Counted from the first letter of the stretch, positions 1 to 7,438 are shown. The stretch is 29,118 nt of DNA from Gemmatimonadota bacterium (GCA_017889745.1 JAGGAG010000007.1:1-29118), one strand, 5' to 3'. Numbers and translations: made by a program. The notes: a model not told the origin generated them from the sequence alone.

Positions 1-324
1 GCGGAGGAACACCGCCGCGCGATCCTCGAATCGCATCGCCGCCCACTCCGGCTGCGAGTCGATCACCGACTTCGCCGCGGCCCTCACGGTGTCGGCGGTG
101 GCAAGATGTGCCCGCGCAATGACGTGACGGTGCATGTGCGGCGACGTGACGTCGAGCATGTCACCGCTGCGGATCTCCTTCCCGCCCACGATGGCCGGGA
201 TGTCGGCGACCTCACCCGACAACCGGGCCAGCTCGGCCTTGAGCGTGGCGCGCTCCGGCGAACCCGGGGCGTAGGAAAGAATCGGCTCGTTCCGCGGGGA
301 CGGGATGTTCGAAATGCCACTCAT
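1..324 (-). CDS. pruA: 1-pyrroline-5-carboxylate dehydrogenase (L-glutamate gamma-semialdehyde dehydrogenase), N-terminal part
   Basis: The minus strand reads 108 codons without a stop from ATG at 324 to the window edge, so about 430 residues of a roughly 540-residue family are missing. The N-terminus carries NEPILSYAPGSPER, then a segment ending ADIPAIVGGKEI and SPHMHRHVIARAHLA. These match the arm that precedes the NAD-binding domain in the P5C dehydrogenase branch (ALDH4/PruA type) of aldehyde dehydrogenases. The enzyme oxidises glutamate semialdehyde to glutamate with NAD+, the second step of proline catabolism in the cytosol. The ATG overlaps the stop of the upstream solute-binding protein gene as ATGA, which indicates translational coupling. 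The catalytic Cys and Glu lie outside the window, so activity cannot be judged. The family call rests on the N-terminal motif only, but that motif is distinctive. Confidence 0.85.
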   Translation of the reverse strand, partial: MSGISNIPSPRNEPILSYAPGSPERATLKAELARLSGEVADIPAIVGGKEIRSGDMLDVTSPHMHRHVIARAHLATADTVRAAAKSVIDSQPEWAAMRFEDRAAVFLR

Positions 325-1400
325 TGACGGGACCCGGCTGGTGATGGGCTGGGAGTATACATCGTCAGGAGGCCGGCCGGCGGCGATCCCACGATCAGCG
401 GGGACGGCAGCACGACGAAACCGTTCCGCTGCAGGATGGCGCGGCCTTCCGGCGAGAGTGCGAAGCGGACGAAGGCGGCAGCGAGGGCGGGATGCGGCGC
501 CGCCACGGGGATGGTCAGCGCGTACACGATCGGCTCGCCGCGGAACGTGAGGGAGTCACCGCTGCTCCGGCTGGGGCCCGGGATGCGAACGCTCGCGGTC
601 TCGTAGCCCTTCGCGAGCGCGGGATCACTCAGGTCGATTGACTTCGGCAGCGACACGTACCGTAGCCCGCTCGTTTCGGCGATCGACCGATAGGTCCAGG
701 CGTAATCCAGTTCGCCGGCCTGGAGCAGCGCGGTCAGGTCGGCCTCCTTCGGGCGCTGGTACCGCGGGGGCATGGCCGCGTCGAGGCGCCGCGCCAGCCC
801 TGGCTGGCCGTAGTAGCGCTCGGCCAGCTGCAGCACGATGAGGGTGCGATAGCCGTTCGGGTCGAGTGCCGGGTCGGAGTGACCCGTCCGAACGCCCGGC
901 CTGAGGAGGACCTGCCACCAGTTCGTGCTGTCGACCGTGGCGGCGGCGATCGAGCGCCCGGTGTACGCCAGCACCATGGCATTGCGCGCGAAGCTCGCGT
1001 ACCAGGTGGCGTACTTGGGCCGCAGCAGGTCGTCGATGACGTTGTAGTCGGCTACCGCGAGCACGTCCGGGATCTTGCCGAGCTCGGTGAGCTTGCGGGC
1101 GGCTTCGAGGCTGCCGGAGTTCTCCTGCGCCGGCGTCACGGCAGGATTGCCGGCCCGAAACGCGTCGAGCAACTCGCGGAAGGGCCGGGCAAGGCTCCCG
1201 GCGTTGTAGACCACGAGCGGCCCGCCCGGCGCCTGCGCGCCAGCGGGGGTCGGAAAGGCCGCCAGCGCAGCCCACAGCAGCATCCACGGCCGGAGCCGGG
1301 ACCCGGTTTGCGCCAGACTGGATGGTTGCCGATAATTGTCTCCGCCCCGGGCGCCGCCCGGAAGGCGCTGCCACCAATCCCGGAACCCGGACTGCTTCAT
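321..1400 (-). CDS. wtpA: Tungstate/molybdate-binding protein of an ABC importer (WtpA/ModA-like)
   Basis: This 359-residue protein is a periplasmic solute-binding protein. The segment at residues 129-147 (KYATWYASFARNAMVLAYT) is close to the KYADWY..FARN.MVIAYT signature I know from WtpA. VVYNAGSLARPF near residue 63 is the usual oxyanion-binding start, and the ENSGS and ADYN motifs also fit. A hydrophobic stretch ending PTPAGAQA (residues 40-57) looks like a signal peptide. The start is uncertain. ATG 1400 has a good complementary AGGAGG six bases upstream, but it places 39 non-signal-like residues before the hydrophobic core; ATG 1283 would give a short signal without positive charges. ATG 1400 shares its CATG with the divergent ATG at 1399. 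No WtpB/WtpC permease or ATPase gene is in view, and the next gene is pruA, an odd partner. Tungstate versus molybdate specificity cannot be told. Confidence 0.78.
   Translation of the reverse strand: MKQSGFRDWWQRLPGGARGGDNYRQPSSLAQTGSRLRPWMLLWAALAAFPTPAGAQAPGGPLVVYNAGSLARPFRELLDAFRAGNPAVTPAQENSGSLEAARKLTELGKIPDVLAVADYNVIDDLLRPKYATWYASFARNAMVLAYTGRSIAAATVDSTNWWQVLLRPGVRTGHSDPALDPNGYRTLIVLQLAERYYGQPGLARRLDAAMPPRYQRPKEADLTALLQAGELDYAWTYRSIAETSGLRYVSLPKSIDLSDPALAKGYETASVRIPGPSRSSGDSLTFRGEPIVYALTIPVAAPHPALAAAFVRFALSPEGRAILQRNGFVVLPSPLIVGSPPAGLLTMYTPSPSPAGSRQ
1308..1336 (+). promoter_or_regulatory. Candidate sigma70-type promoter for the 1399 lipoprotein gene
   Basis: TTGCGC (1308-1313) is followed after 17 bases by GATAAT (1331-1336), which matches five of six bases of the -10 consensus. 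It would start transcription near 1343, about 55 bases before the ATG. It lies inside the N-terminal part of the divergent wtpA reading frame, which argues weakly that wtpA really starts at 1283. Predicted from consensus only. Confidence 0.4.
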
Positions 1401-1782
1401 GCGTCGCCTCCTCGGATGTCTCGCCGCCGTCGCCCTCGCCGGCTGCCCGACCTATGACCGTTACGACAAGCTGGCCGACCAGAAGGGCATGCTGACGGCC
1501 GACCAGTTCGCCAGCTATGGCCCGGAGCAGGCCCAGAAGATCGCCATCGGCCGCGCGCTGGCACAGGCGTATGACGGCAAGAGCGCGCCCGACTTCGCCG
1601 CGCAGATGGGCGTGGCGGTCGCCTTTGCGAAGACGATGCCTGACGTGGTGAGCGTCACGGCAGACACGCTCGCCTACTTCCTCACCGTCCAGTTCAAGAG
1701 CGGCTGGCACACGGCCGTGCTGCCGATCGCCGACGGCAAGGCACCGCAGGATACGCCTGGGCTGCCGAAGGCGGCGAGCTGA
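1399..1782 (+). CDS. Small hypothetical lipoprotein
   Basis: The 127-residue product starts MRRLLGCLAAVALAGC, a textbook lipoprotein signal: two arginines, a hydrophobic core and the lipobox LAGC with Cys16 as the lipidation site. It should therefore be anchored to a membrane facing the periplasm. The mature part is mixed alpha/beta in character, with a stretch (VSVTADTLAYFLTVQFKSGW) that could form beta strands. I recognise no family. ATG 1399 is chosen because the signal peptide begins exactly there; a TTG at 1336 in the same frame would add an implausible proline- and arginine-rich extension. There is no clear Shine-Dalgarno site. The ATG overlaps the divergent wtpA ATG within CATG. A 62-base gap separates it from the next plus-strand gene. 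Confidence 0.72.
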   Translation: MRRLLGCLAAVALAGCPTYDRYDKLADQKGMLTADQFASYGPEQAQKIAIGRALAQAYDGKSAPDFAAQMGVAVAFAKTMPDVVSVTADTLAYFLTVQFKSGWHTAVLPIADGKAPQDTPGLPKAAS

Positions 1783-1844
1783 CGGCGCGCGGGTCAGCGA
1801 ACCTCGATACCGGCTGAAAAATACACTCGACCTCCGGAGCTCCC

Positions 1845-2114
1845 GTGAAACGCAGCACCCTGGTCACCGTTGGCGCCATCGTCGTGTTCGGCGCCTACCT
1901 CCTTTACAGCACGCTCACGTCGCAGAAGTACTCCTGCACCGTCAGCGTTACCTACCAGGGCCGCACCGGCACGGCCACGGCGTCGGCGGCCTCCGAGCAC
2001 GATGCGACCCAGCAGGCCCAGACCACTGCGTGCGGCCCGATCACCAGCGGCATGAACGAGTCGATCGCCTGCAGCAACACGGCGCCCACCAAGACCGAGT
2101 GCAAGACATTGTGA
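1845..2114 (+). CDS. Small membrane-anchored protein with a four-cysteine extracytoplasmic domain, unknown function
   Basis: The product has 89 residues. Residues 1-4 (MKRS) and a hydrophobic stretch to about residue 24 form one N-terminal membrane anchor or uncleaved signal. The rest is a polar domain with four cysteines (in SCTV, TTAC, SIAC and TECK), which could form two disulfides outside the cytoplasm. It starts with a strand-like segment (CTVSVTYQGRTGTATAS) followed by a helix rich in Ala and Gln. I do not recognise the family. GTG 1845 has a good Shine-Dalgarno GGAG at 1836-1839, five bases upstream. Only one base separates its stop from the GTG of the carrier gene at 2116, so the two are almost certainly co-transcribed. 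Even cysteine count, export signal and strong ribosome site argue that it is a real gene. Confidence 0.7.
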   Translation: MKRSTLVTVGAIVVFGAYLLYSTLTSQKYSCTVSVTYQGRTGTATASAASEHDATQQAQTTACGPITSGMNESIACSNTAPTKTECKTL

Positions 2115-2115
2115 G

Positions 2116-3468
2116 GTGACGCGGCGCTTCGCGTTCCCCCATCCCCTCATCCTGTTGCTGGGCTGCGTGGCGGTCGCCGCAGCCCTCACCTGGGTTGTAC
2201 CCGCCGGTGCCTACGATCGCCACGAAGACCCCGAGACGGGCCGGGCCCTGGTGGTAGCCGGGACCTACCACCGGGTGGACCCGTCACCGGTCGGCGTGTT
2301 CCAGGCGCTGGTGGCGGTGCCAAAGGGCCTGATCGACGCCGCGAGCGTCATCTTCCTGGTGTTCCTCTCGGGCGGCGCGTTCACGGTGGTGGACCGCACC
2401 GGCGCACTGCGCCGCGTGGTCGACGTGCTGGCCCGGCGCCTCGAGGGTCGCGGCGTGCTCGTCGTTCCGGTCGTCGGCCTCGCGTTTGCGGCCGGAGGTG
2501 CGCTGATGCAGATGTCGGAGGAACTGGTGGCGTTTGCCCCGCTCCTGCTGCTCATCTGCGCCTCCCTGGGGCTCCCTCCCCTCATGGCGGTGGCGATGAG
2601 CATCGGCACGGCCGCGATAGCAGCCGCATTCTCTCCCGTCGACCCCTTCATGGTGGCGATCGCCCAGAAGGTGGCGCAGGTGCCGGTGGGATCGGGCTGG
2701 CAATTCCGCACTGTGATCCTTGCCCTCGCCACGGCGTACTGGCTGTGGAGTATCACCCGCTACGCGGCGCGCCATGCGAATCCTCCCGTGGCCGCGGCGG
2801 GCCCCGACGAACGCGACAGGGTCCTGACGCCCCGGCACATGCTCGTGCTCGCCGTGGTGGCACTGACCTTCCTCTTCTTCGTGATCGGGGCCCAGCAGTG
2901 GGGATGGGACTTCGACAGGCTCGCCACGCTGTTCCTGATCATGGGACTCGCCTCGGGCGCCATCGGGGCCCTGGGCCTGTCGGGCACCGCCGACGCCATG
3001 ATCGCCGGGGCGCGCGACATGACGTTCAGCGCCATCCTGATCGGCATTGCCCGGGCGATCTATGTGGTGCTGGACCAGGGACACATCGTTGATTCCCTGG
3101 TGCATGCGATCGTGACGCCGCTCGAGGGGCTCCCGGTGACACTTGCCGCCTTCGGCATGTTCGGGGCACAGGCGCTGATTCACGTCGCCGTGCCCAGCAC
3201 CAGCGGCCAGGCCGTGCTGACCATGCCGATCCTGGCCCCGGTGTCCGACCTCATCGGGCTTTCGCGCCAGGTGACGGTGCTGGCCTACCAGCTGGGCAAC
3301 GGGACGTTCGACCTGCTCTTTCCCACCAACGGACCGCTGCTGGCGCTGCTCGCCGTGTCCGGTGTGCGCTTCGACGACTGGTTCAAGTGGGCGCTGCCGC
3401 GCTGCCTGATCCTGGCCGCGTTTGGCTGCGTGGCGCTCGTCATTGCGATTGCGATCGGGTGGCACTGA
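2116..3468 (+). CDS. YfcC-family (DcuC/ArcD-like) membrane carrier
   Basis: The 450-residue protein is strongly hydrophobic with about 11-12 membrane segments. It begins FAFPHPLILLLGCVAVAAALTW followed by a short periplasmic loop (VPAGAYDRHEDPETGRALVVAGTYH), an arrangement typical of the YfcC group of the C4-dicarboxylate/basic amino acid ion-transporter superfamily. Segments FLSGGAFTVVDRTGALRRVV and VPSTSGQAVLTMPILAPVSD also fit: the latter contains a Ser/Thr/Gly re-entrant-loop type sequence usual in such carriers. The substrate cannot be deduced; relatives carry C4-dicarboxylates, amino acids or peptides. GTG 2116 follows the previous stop by one base, and its own stop is one base before the amidase GTG at 3470. 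Co-transcription with an exported amidase suggests uptake of an amide-hydrolysis product, but this is inference. Confidence 0.85.
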   Translation: MTRRFAFPHPLILLLGCVAVAAALTWVVPAGAYDRHEDPETGRALVVAGTYHRVDPSPVGVFQALVAVPKGLIDAASVIFLVFLSGGAFTVVDRTGALRRVVDVLARRLEGRGVLVVPVVGLAFAAGGALMQMSEELVAFAPLLLLICASLGLPPLMAVAMSIGTAAIAAAFSPVDPFMVAIAQKVAQVPVGSGWQFRTVILALATAYWLWSITRYAARHANPPVAAAGPDERDRVLTPRHMLVLAVVALTFLFFVIGAQQWGWDFDRLATLFLIMGLASGAIGALGLSGTADAMIAGARDMTFSAILIGIARAIYVVLDQGHIVDSLVHAIVTPLEGLPVTLAAFGMFGAQALIHVAVPSTSGQAVLTMPILAPVSDLIGLSRQVTVLAYQLGNGTFDLLFPTNGPLLALLAVSGVRFDDWFKWALPRCLILAAFGCVALVIAIAIGWH

Positions 3469-3469
3469 C

Positions 3470-5095
3470 GTGAGCGGACTGATCGACCGCCGGGAGTTCC
3501 TGGCCAGCAGCGCCGCCGCCGCAACGGTCGCTTCGCAGCTCGGCGCCTGCCGGCCCGAGGCCGCGAAGCCTCCCGTGTCCGCACGGCTCACCTTCGAGCT
3601 CGACGAGATCACGATCGCGCAGCTGCAGGACGGGATTGCGTCGGGGAGGTTCACGTCCACGGCGATCACGCAGCAGTACCTCGATCGCATCGCGGCGCTC
3701 GATCACTCGGGGCCCTCGGTCAACTCGGTGATCGAGCTCAACCCCGAGGCGCTGATGGACGCCGGCCGGCGCGATGCCGAACGGACGGCGGGCAAGTCGC
3801 ACGGCCCGCTGCATGGCGTGCCCGTCCTGCTCAAGGACAACATCGATACCGGCGACCGCATGCGCACGAGCGCCGGATCCTGGGCCCTGGCCGACATGCC
3901 CGCGCCGCGCGACGCGTTCGTGGTGGAGCGGCTGCGCGCCGCCGGGGCGGTGCTCCTGGGCAAGACCAATCCGAGCGAGTGGGCCAACTTCCGCTCATCA
4001 CATTCCACCAGCGGCTGGAGCGGCCGGGGCGGGCAGACGCGCAACCCGTACGCGCTCGACCGCAATCCGTGCGGCTCGAGTTCCGGTACCGGGGCGGCGA
4101 TCAGCGCCAATTTCGCCGCCGCAGGGCTCGGCACGGAGACGGACGGCTCGGTGGTCTGCCCGAGCACGGCCAACGGGCTCGTCGGGCTCAAGCCCACCGT
4201 CGGCCTCGTGAGCCGCTCGGGCATCATCCCGATCTCGGCGAGCCAGGACACCGCGGGACCGATGACCCGCACGGTACGCGACGCGGCCATCCTCCTCAAC
4301 GCGATGATCGGGGTCGATCCGGCTGATCCGGCGACCGCCGCCGTACCCGATGGAGGTGCCGCCGACTTCACCACGTTCCTCTCGTCAGGAGGCCTGGGCG
4401 GCGCGCGGCTCGGCGTGCTGCGGCGCTACTTCGGTGGACTGCCGGCGCTCGATCAGCTGATGGAAGACTCGCTCACCGCGCTGCGTGATGCCGGGGCAGT
4501 GCTGGTGGATCCTGTCGACATCGTCACCGTGCCCAGGCTCGGCGCGCCGGAGTTCGAGGTACTGCTCTACGAGTTCAGGGACGGCATCAACCGCTACCTC
4601 GCGAGGCGCGGCCCCACCACGAAGTATCGCACGCTTGCCGAGCTGATCGCGTTCAACCGGGCCAATGCGGCGAAGGAGATGCCATGGTTCGGACAGGAGA
4701 CGTTCGAGAAGGCGGAGGCGAAAGGGCCGCTGAGTGATGCGGCGTATCGTCGGGCGCTCGCCGACTGCCGGCGGCTCTCGCGCGCCGAGGGAATCGACGC
4801 GACCCTCAGGCGCTTCCGCCTCGACGCGCTCGTCTGCCCCACCGGCGGCCCGGCGTGGGTGACGGACCTGGTGAATGGGGACCACTTCGGGCTGGCAGGA
4901 GACAGTTCGACGCCGGCAGCGGTCGCGGGGTATCCACACATCACCGTACCGGCGGGATTCGTGGACGGGCTGCCGGTTGGACTCTCCTTCATGGGCCCGG
5001 CGTGGAGCGAGGGGCGGATGCTGCGATACGCCTTCGCCTTCGAGCAGGCCACGTCGGCCCGGCGCGCACCGGAGTTCAGGCCCACCATCGGCTAG
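3470..5095 (+). CDS. Tat-exported amidase of the amidase-signature family (probable lipoprotein)
   Basis: The 541-residue product opens with a twin-arginine signal: DRREFLAS at residues 6-13, a hydrophobic Ala-rich core and a lipobox-like LGAC with Cys27. It would be folded in the cytoplasm and exported by Tat, probably as a lipoprotein. The amidase-signature Ser-cisSer-Lys machinery is complete: Lys122 in PVLLKDNIDT, the serine cluster CGSSSGTGAA (residues 201-209) and the nucleophile Ser227 in GTETDGSVVCPS. The enzyme hydrolyses a carboxamide to acid plus ammonia; the natural substrate is unknown. The usual TGGS before the nucleophile is TDGS here, a variant I associate with exported members. 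GTG 3470 is chosen because the Tat signal begins there; the frame extends upstream to 3422 but into the carrier gene. It converges on the oxidoreductase at 5102 with only six bases between stops. Confidence 0.92.
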   Translation: MSGLIDRREFLASSAAAATVASQLGACRPEAAKPPVSARLTFELDEITIAQLQDGIASGRFTSTAITQQYLDRIAALDHSGPSVNSVIELNPEALMDAGRRDAERTAGKSHGPLHGVPVLLKDNIDTGDRMRTSAGSWALADMPAPRDAFVVERLRAAGAVLLGKTNPSEWANFRSSHSTSGWSGRGGQTRNPYALDRNPCGSSSGTGAAISANFAAAGLGTETDGSVVCPSTANGLVGLKPTVGLVSRSGIIPISASQDTAGPMTRTVRDAAILLNAMIGVDPADPATAAVPDGGAADFTTFLSSGGLGGARLGVLRRYFGGLPALDQLMEDSLTALRDAGAVLVDPVDIVTVPRLGAPEFEVLLYEFRDGINRYLARRGPTTKYRTLAELIAFNRANAAKEMPWFGQETFEKAEAKGPLSDAAYRRALADCRRLSRAEGIDATLRRFRLDALVCPTGGPAWVTDLVNGDHFGLAGDSSTPAAVAGYPHITVPAGFVDGLPVGLSFMGPAWSEGRMLRYAFAFEQATSARRAPEFRPTIG

Positions 5096-5101
5096 GCGAG
5101 T

Positions 5102-6700
5102 TCATCCCCGGACCAGCACGCGCTCCTCCTCGAAGATCTTGCGAGCCACCAGGAACCCCGGCACGCCGCTCACCGCGCCGCCCCGCAGCGCGGACGACCC
5201 GCAGCGATAGACCCCCCGCATGTCGGTCTCGACGCCCCAGGTGCCATCCTCTTCGGGATCGTCGGTGAAGAACCAGCTCAGCGAGTTGTGGAAGATGTTG
5301 CCGAGGTCCAGGTCGAGCTCCCTCTCGAGATCCTGTGGCGACTTGATCTCGATGCAGAGCCCGCCCTTGCTGTCCCGCGCGAGGCAATCCTCGAACGGTT
5401 CGGCGGTGACGCGGTTGAGCGCGGCAAGGTAGCGCCGCGTCAGCTCCTCCTTCCGCGCCGCCTCATCCTTCGCGAAGAGCCGGTAAGGCGCATCCAGCCC
5501 GAACAGGGTGAGCGTCTGGTACCCCTCCGCCCGGAGGGCCGGCGAAAGGATCGAGTCGTCGGTGAGGGTGTGGCAGTAGATCTCGAATGGTGGCAGCTCG
5601 GGAAGGGCGCCGGCCTCGGCCTGCCGGTAGCTGGCCTCCATGGCCGCGTAACCCTCGTCCACATGGAACGATCCCGCGAATGCCTCGGCGGGCGCGATGC
5701 CCGGTGCCCGCAGGCGTGGCAGGCGGCAGAGCAGCATGTTCACCTTCGTCACCGAGCCCTCGTCGGTCGCGATGGACGCATACTCGCGGCCGAACAGGCG
5801 CGCGAAGGTGCGCGGGCCGGCGTTGACGAGCACCCGGTCGGCGTCCACGGTCTGCTCGCGCCCGTCATGCTCGAACACCACCGCGTGCCGCTTCCCCAGG
5901 TCGTACACGGCCGCCACCGGGCTGTTCGCCTCGATCCTGGCGTGCGCGTCGGTTGCCCTCCTGATGAGGCCATCGACGAGGGTGCGCATGCCACCGACGG
6001 GCACCCGCCACTCGCCCGTGCCCTGTCCGATGACGTGATAGAGGAAGCAGCGGTTCTGGATCAGCGACGGGTCGTGCGCGTGGCTGAAGACGCCGATCTT
6101 GCCGTCGGTGAAGAGGAGGCCACGCAGCACGTCGTGCTGCACATGACTCTCGATGGCCTCGCCCAGCGGCCGCTCCACGAAGCTTTCCCATGCCTCGCGC
6201 TCCAGCGCGCTCGCCGAGAACCGGTCGGCCCAGTAGCCGCGGGAGCGGATCGGCCGCAGCAGGCTGGGCCAGGCCTGCGCGGCGAGCGCTCCCTCGAGCC
6301 GGAGCAGTGCCTGATAGCCATCCCAGGCGCGGTCGCCACCGGTCAGCTCGCGCAGCGACGCCTTCGACCGTGCCTCGTCCGCGTCGGAGATGACCAGCCC
6401 GCGGGCGGCGCCATCGCGCTCATAGGCCGTGAACGAGGCCACGGACCTGCGGCGCGTCTCGAAGCTGATCCCCAGCTCGTCGAGGATCAGCCGAGGCAAC
6501 AGGCTCACGAGATAGGCATACCTCGACAGGAATGCCTCGTAGTCGGGAAACACGCGTTGGGAGGCCGTGGCCCCGCCGATCCAGTCGTTCCGCTCCAGCA
6601 CCAGCACCGACTGGCCGGCATTGGCCAGGTAGGCGGCCGCCACGAGCCCGTTGTGCCCGCTGCCCACGATTACTGCGTCATACCGGGTGGAGAACGCCAT
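5102..6700 (-). CDS. FAD-dependent oxidoreductase, phytoene desaturase-like (PYROXD2-type)
   Basis: The 532-residue protein begins with a dinucleotide-binding fold: DAVIVGSGHNGLVAAAYLAN holds the GxGxxG motif (Gly13, Gly15, Gly18), with VLVLERNDWIGGA ending at the acidic ribose-binding residue. The C-terminus has MRGVYRCGSSALRGGAVSGVPG, the FAD-contacting block of the CrtI/phytoene-desaturase-like amine oxidase superfamily. Full length and the internal motif IGQGTGEWRVPVGGM match the NAD(P)/FAD oxidoreductases related to PYROXD2. No carotenoid gene is nearby, so a carotenoid role is not supported; substrate unknown. ATG 6700 is chosen because the FAD motif follows at the normal distance; the frame stays open to 6817 but that extension is Arg- and Pro-rich. 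The gene stands alone and diverges from the GNAT gene at 7013. Confidence 0.88.
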   Translation of the reverse strand: MAFSTRYDAVIVGSGHNGLVAAAYLANAGQSVLVLERNDWIGGATASQRVFPDYEAFLSRYAYLVSLLPRLILDELGISFETRRRSVASFTAYERDGAARGLVISDADEARSKASLRELTGGDRAWDGYQALLRLEGALAAQAWPSLLRPIRSRGYWADRFSASALEREAWESFVERPLGEAIESHVQHDVLRGLLFTDGKIGVFSHAHDPSLIQNRCFLYHVIGQGTGEWRVPVGGMRTLVDGLIRRATDAHARIEANSPVAAVYDLGKRHAVVFEHDGREQTVDADRVLVNAGPRTFARLFGREYASIATDEGSVTKVNMLLCRLPRLRAPGIAPAEAFAGSFHVDEGYAAMEASYRQAEAGALPELPPFEIYCHTLTDDSILSPALRAEGYQTLTLFGLDAPYRLFAKDEAARKEELTRRYLAALNRVTAEPFEDCLARDSKGGLCIEIKSPQDLERELDLDLGNIFHNSLSWFFTDDPEEDGTWGVETDMRGVYRCGSSALRGGAVSGVPGFLVARKIFEEERVLVRG

Positions 6701-6820
6701 CGCTGCCTCGTGCAGGAAACGGCCATTGCGCCGGGCGCGCGCGCGCCGGAATATACGGTTCGGGTGGGGCCGCGGGGTGCCACTTGCGATTGGCGCAGCC
6801 AGCCGCGGGATCGCCACACC

Positions 6821-6851
6821 GTGACACAGCGGCGTCCCACCCGGGTATCAT
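6821..6851 (+). promoter_or_regulatory. Candidate promoter for the structured leader and GNAT gene
   Basis: GTGACA (6821-6826, five of six to TTGACA) and TATCAT (6846-6851, five of six to TATAAT) are separated by 19 bases, a little longer than ideal. Transcription would start near 6858 and give a leader of about 155 bases before the GNAT ATG. Consensus match only. Confidence 0.35.
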
Positions 6852-6912
6852 TCGGGAGCGGAACCCCAGCGCACTCCAGAGAGCAACCATTGGACAGGCC
6901 GGCATTTAGCCA

Positions 6913-6993
6913 GCACCGACGGCGGGCGGGTCCGCGTCGGTGCCAGATGGCACCCGAGTTGCTGCCTTCGAATGCAACGGCCTCGTGGAGGCC
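6913..6993 (+). promoter_or_regulatory. Structured leader RNA with competing hairpins upstream of the GNAT gene
   Basis: Four perfect inverted repeats occur in 81 bases. Hairpin A pairs GCACCGACG (6913-6921) with CGTCGGTGC (6935-6943). Hairpin B pairs GGTGCC (6939-6944) with GGCACC (6949-6954) around AGAT. A and B share 6939-6943, so they exclude each other. Hairpin C pairs GTTGC (6958-6962) with GCAAC (6974-6978), and hairpin D pairs GGCCTC (6979-6984) with GAGGCC (6988-6993). The GNAT ribosome site follows at once. No U-run is present, so an intrinsic terminator is unlikely; control of translation is more plausible. I match it to no known riboswitch class. GC-rich DNA makes chance stems common, hence the modest confidence. 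Confidence 0.4.
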
Positions 6994-7012
6994 GACCCGA
7001 GGGAGGAAGAAG

Positions 7013-7438
7013 ATGCCCGAGGTCAAGATCAGCACGATGGACCAGGACGAGGACTTTGCCGCGTGGCTCACGGAATTGCTGGAACGTGAGGCGGAAGAGG
7101 CCGGCCTGCCCACCGGGTTCGAGGATCGATACATCGGCCTGACCGACGCCATCGGCGACTGGATCGGCGGGCTCCGCTACTACGTGCGTGGCGGGGTGGC
7201 ACACCTGCTCGACTTGGTCGTGGCAGAGGCATACCGGAACCAGGGCCATGCCCACCGGCTGCTCGCCGCATTCGAGGACCGCGCCGCCATGGAAGGTGCA
7301 CACCTCGCCGAGTTCTGGACCGACGACGACCGTGCGGAAGGCCTGCTTGGCGCGCTTGGCTGGACCGTCGTGGTGCGCCGCACCCGCTACATGAACGAGG
7401 GCTCATGGACCCTCATGGAGAAGCGCCTGCCGGAGTGA
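7013..7438 (+). CDS. GNAT-family N-acetyltransferase
   Basis: The 141-residue protein shows the core GNAT layout. A strand (AHLLDLVVAEAYR, residues 63-75) leads into the acetyl-CoA pyrophosphate loop RNQGHA (75-80, pattern R/Q-x-x-G-x-A) and the following helix HRLLAAFEDRA. Then comes AEFWTDDDRAEGLLGALGWTV, the usual late strand and helix ending with the L-GW/GF signature. It should transfer an acetyl group from acetyl-CoA to an unknown amine. ATG 7013 is preceded by a very strong Shine-Dalgarno sequence (GGGAGG at 7001-7006). The reading frame remains open far upstream, but only as an antisense shadow of the oxidoreductase. It is a single gene between two transcription units, and its leader is unusually rich in hairpins. 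Confidence 0.85.
   Translation: MPEVKISTMDQDEDFAAWLTELLEREAEEAGLPTGFEDRYIGLTDAIGDWIGGLRYYVRGGVAHLLDLVVAEAYRNQGHAHRLLAAFEDRAAMEGAHLAEFWTDDDRAEGLLGALGWTVVVRRTRYMNEGSWTLMEKRLPE

Larger units (their letters stand above)
6701..7012. other. 312-base divergent intergenic region
   Basis: No convincing gene lies here. From the left it holds a 14-base GGCGCGCGCGCGCC palindrome (6734-6747), an AT-rich AATATA (6750-6755) that could be a minus-strand -10 box for the oxidoreductase, a candidate plus-strand promoter (6821-6851) and a run of hairpins between 6913 and 6993. The Shine-Dalgarno site of the GNAT gene ends the region. Confidence 0.6.

Noticed and set aside
5102..6700. Carotenoid (phytoene) desaturase role
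   Set aside because: The fold is shared, but no phytoene synthase or other carotenoid gene is nearby and the sequence is closer to PYROXD2-type oxidoreductases.
6958..6978. TTCGAAT within a hairpin as the T-loop of a tRNA
   Set aside because: The five bases on each side do not pair as a T-stem, there is no acceptor stem, and no anticodon arm fits.
5288..7012. Long plus-strand open frame running through the FAD oxidoreductase gene into the GNAT gene
   Set aside because: Only the part from 7013 resembles a protein family; the rest mirrors the oxidoreductase, and a strong ribosome site marks the ATG at 7013.
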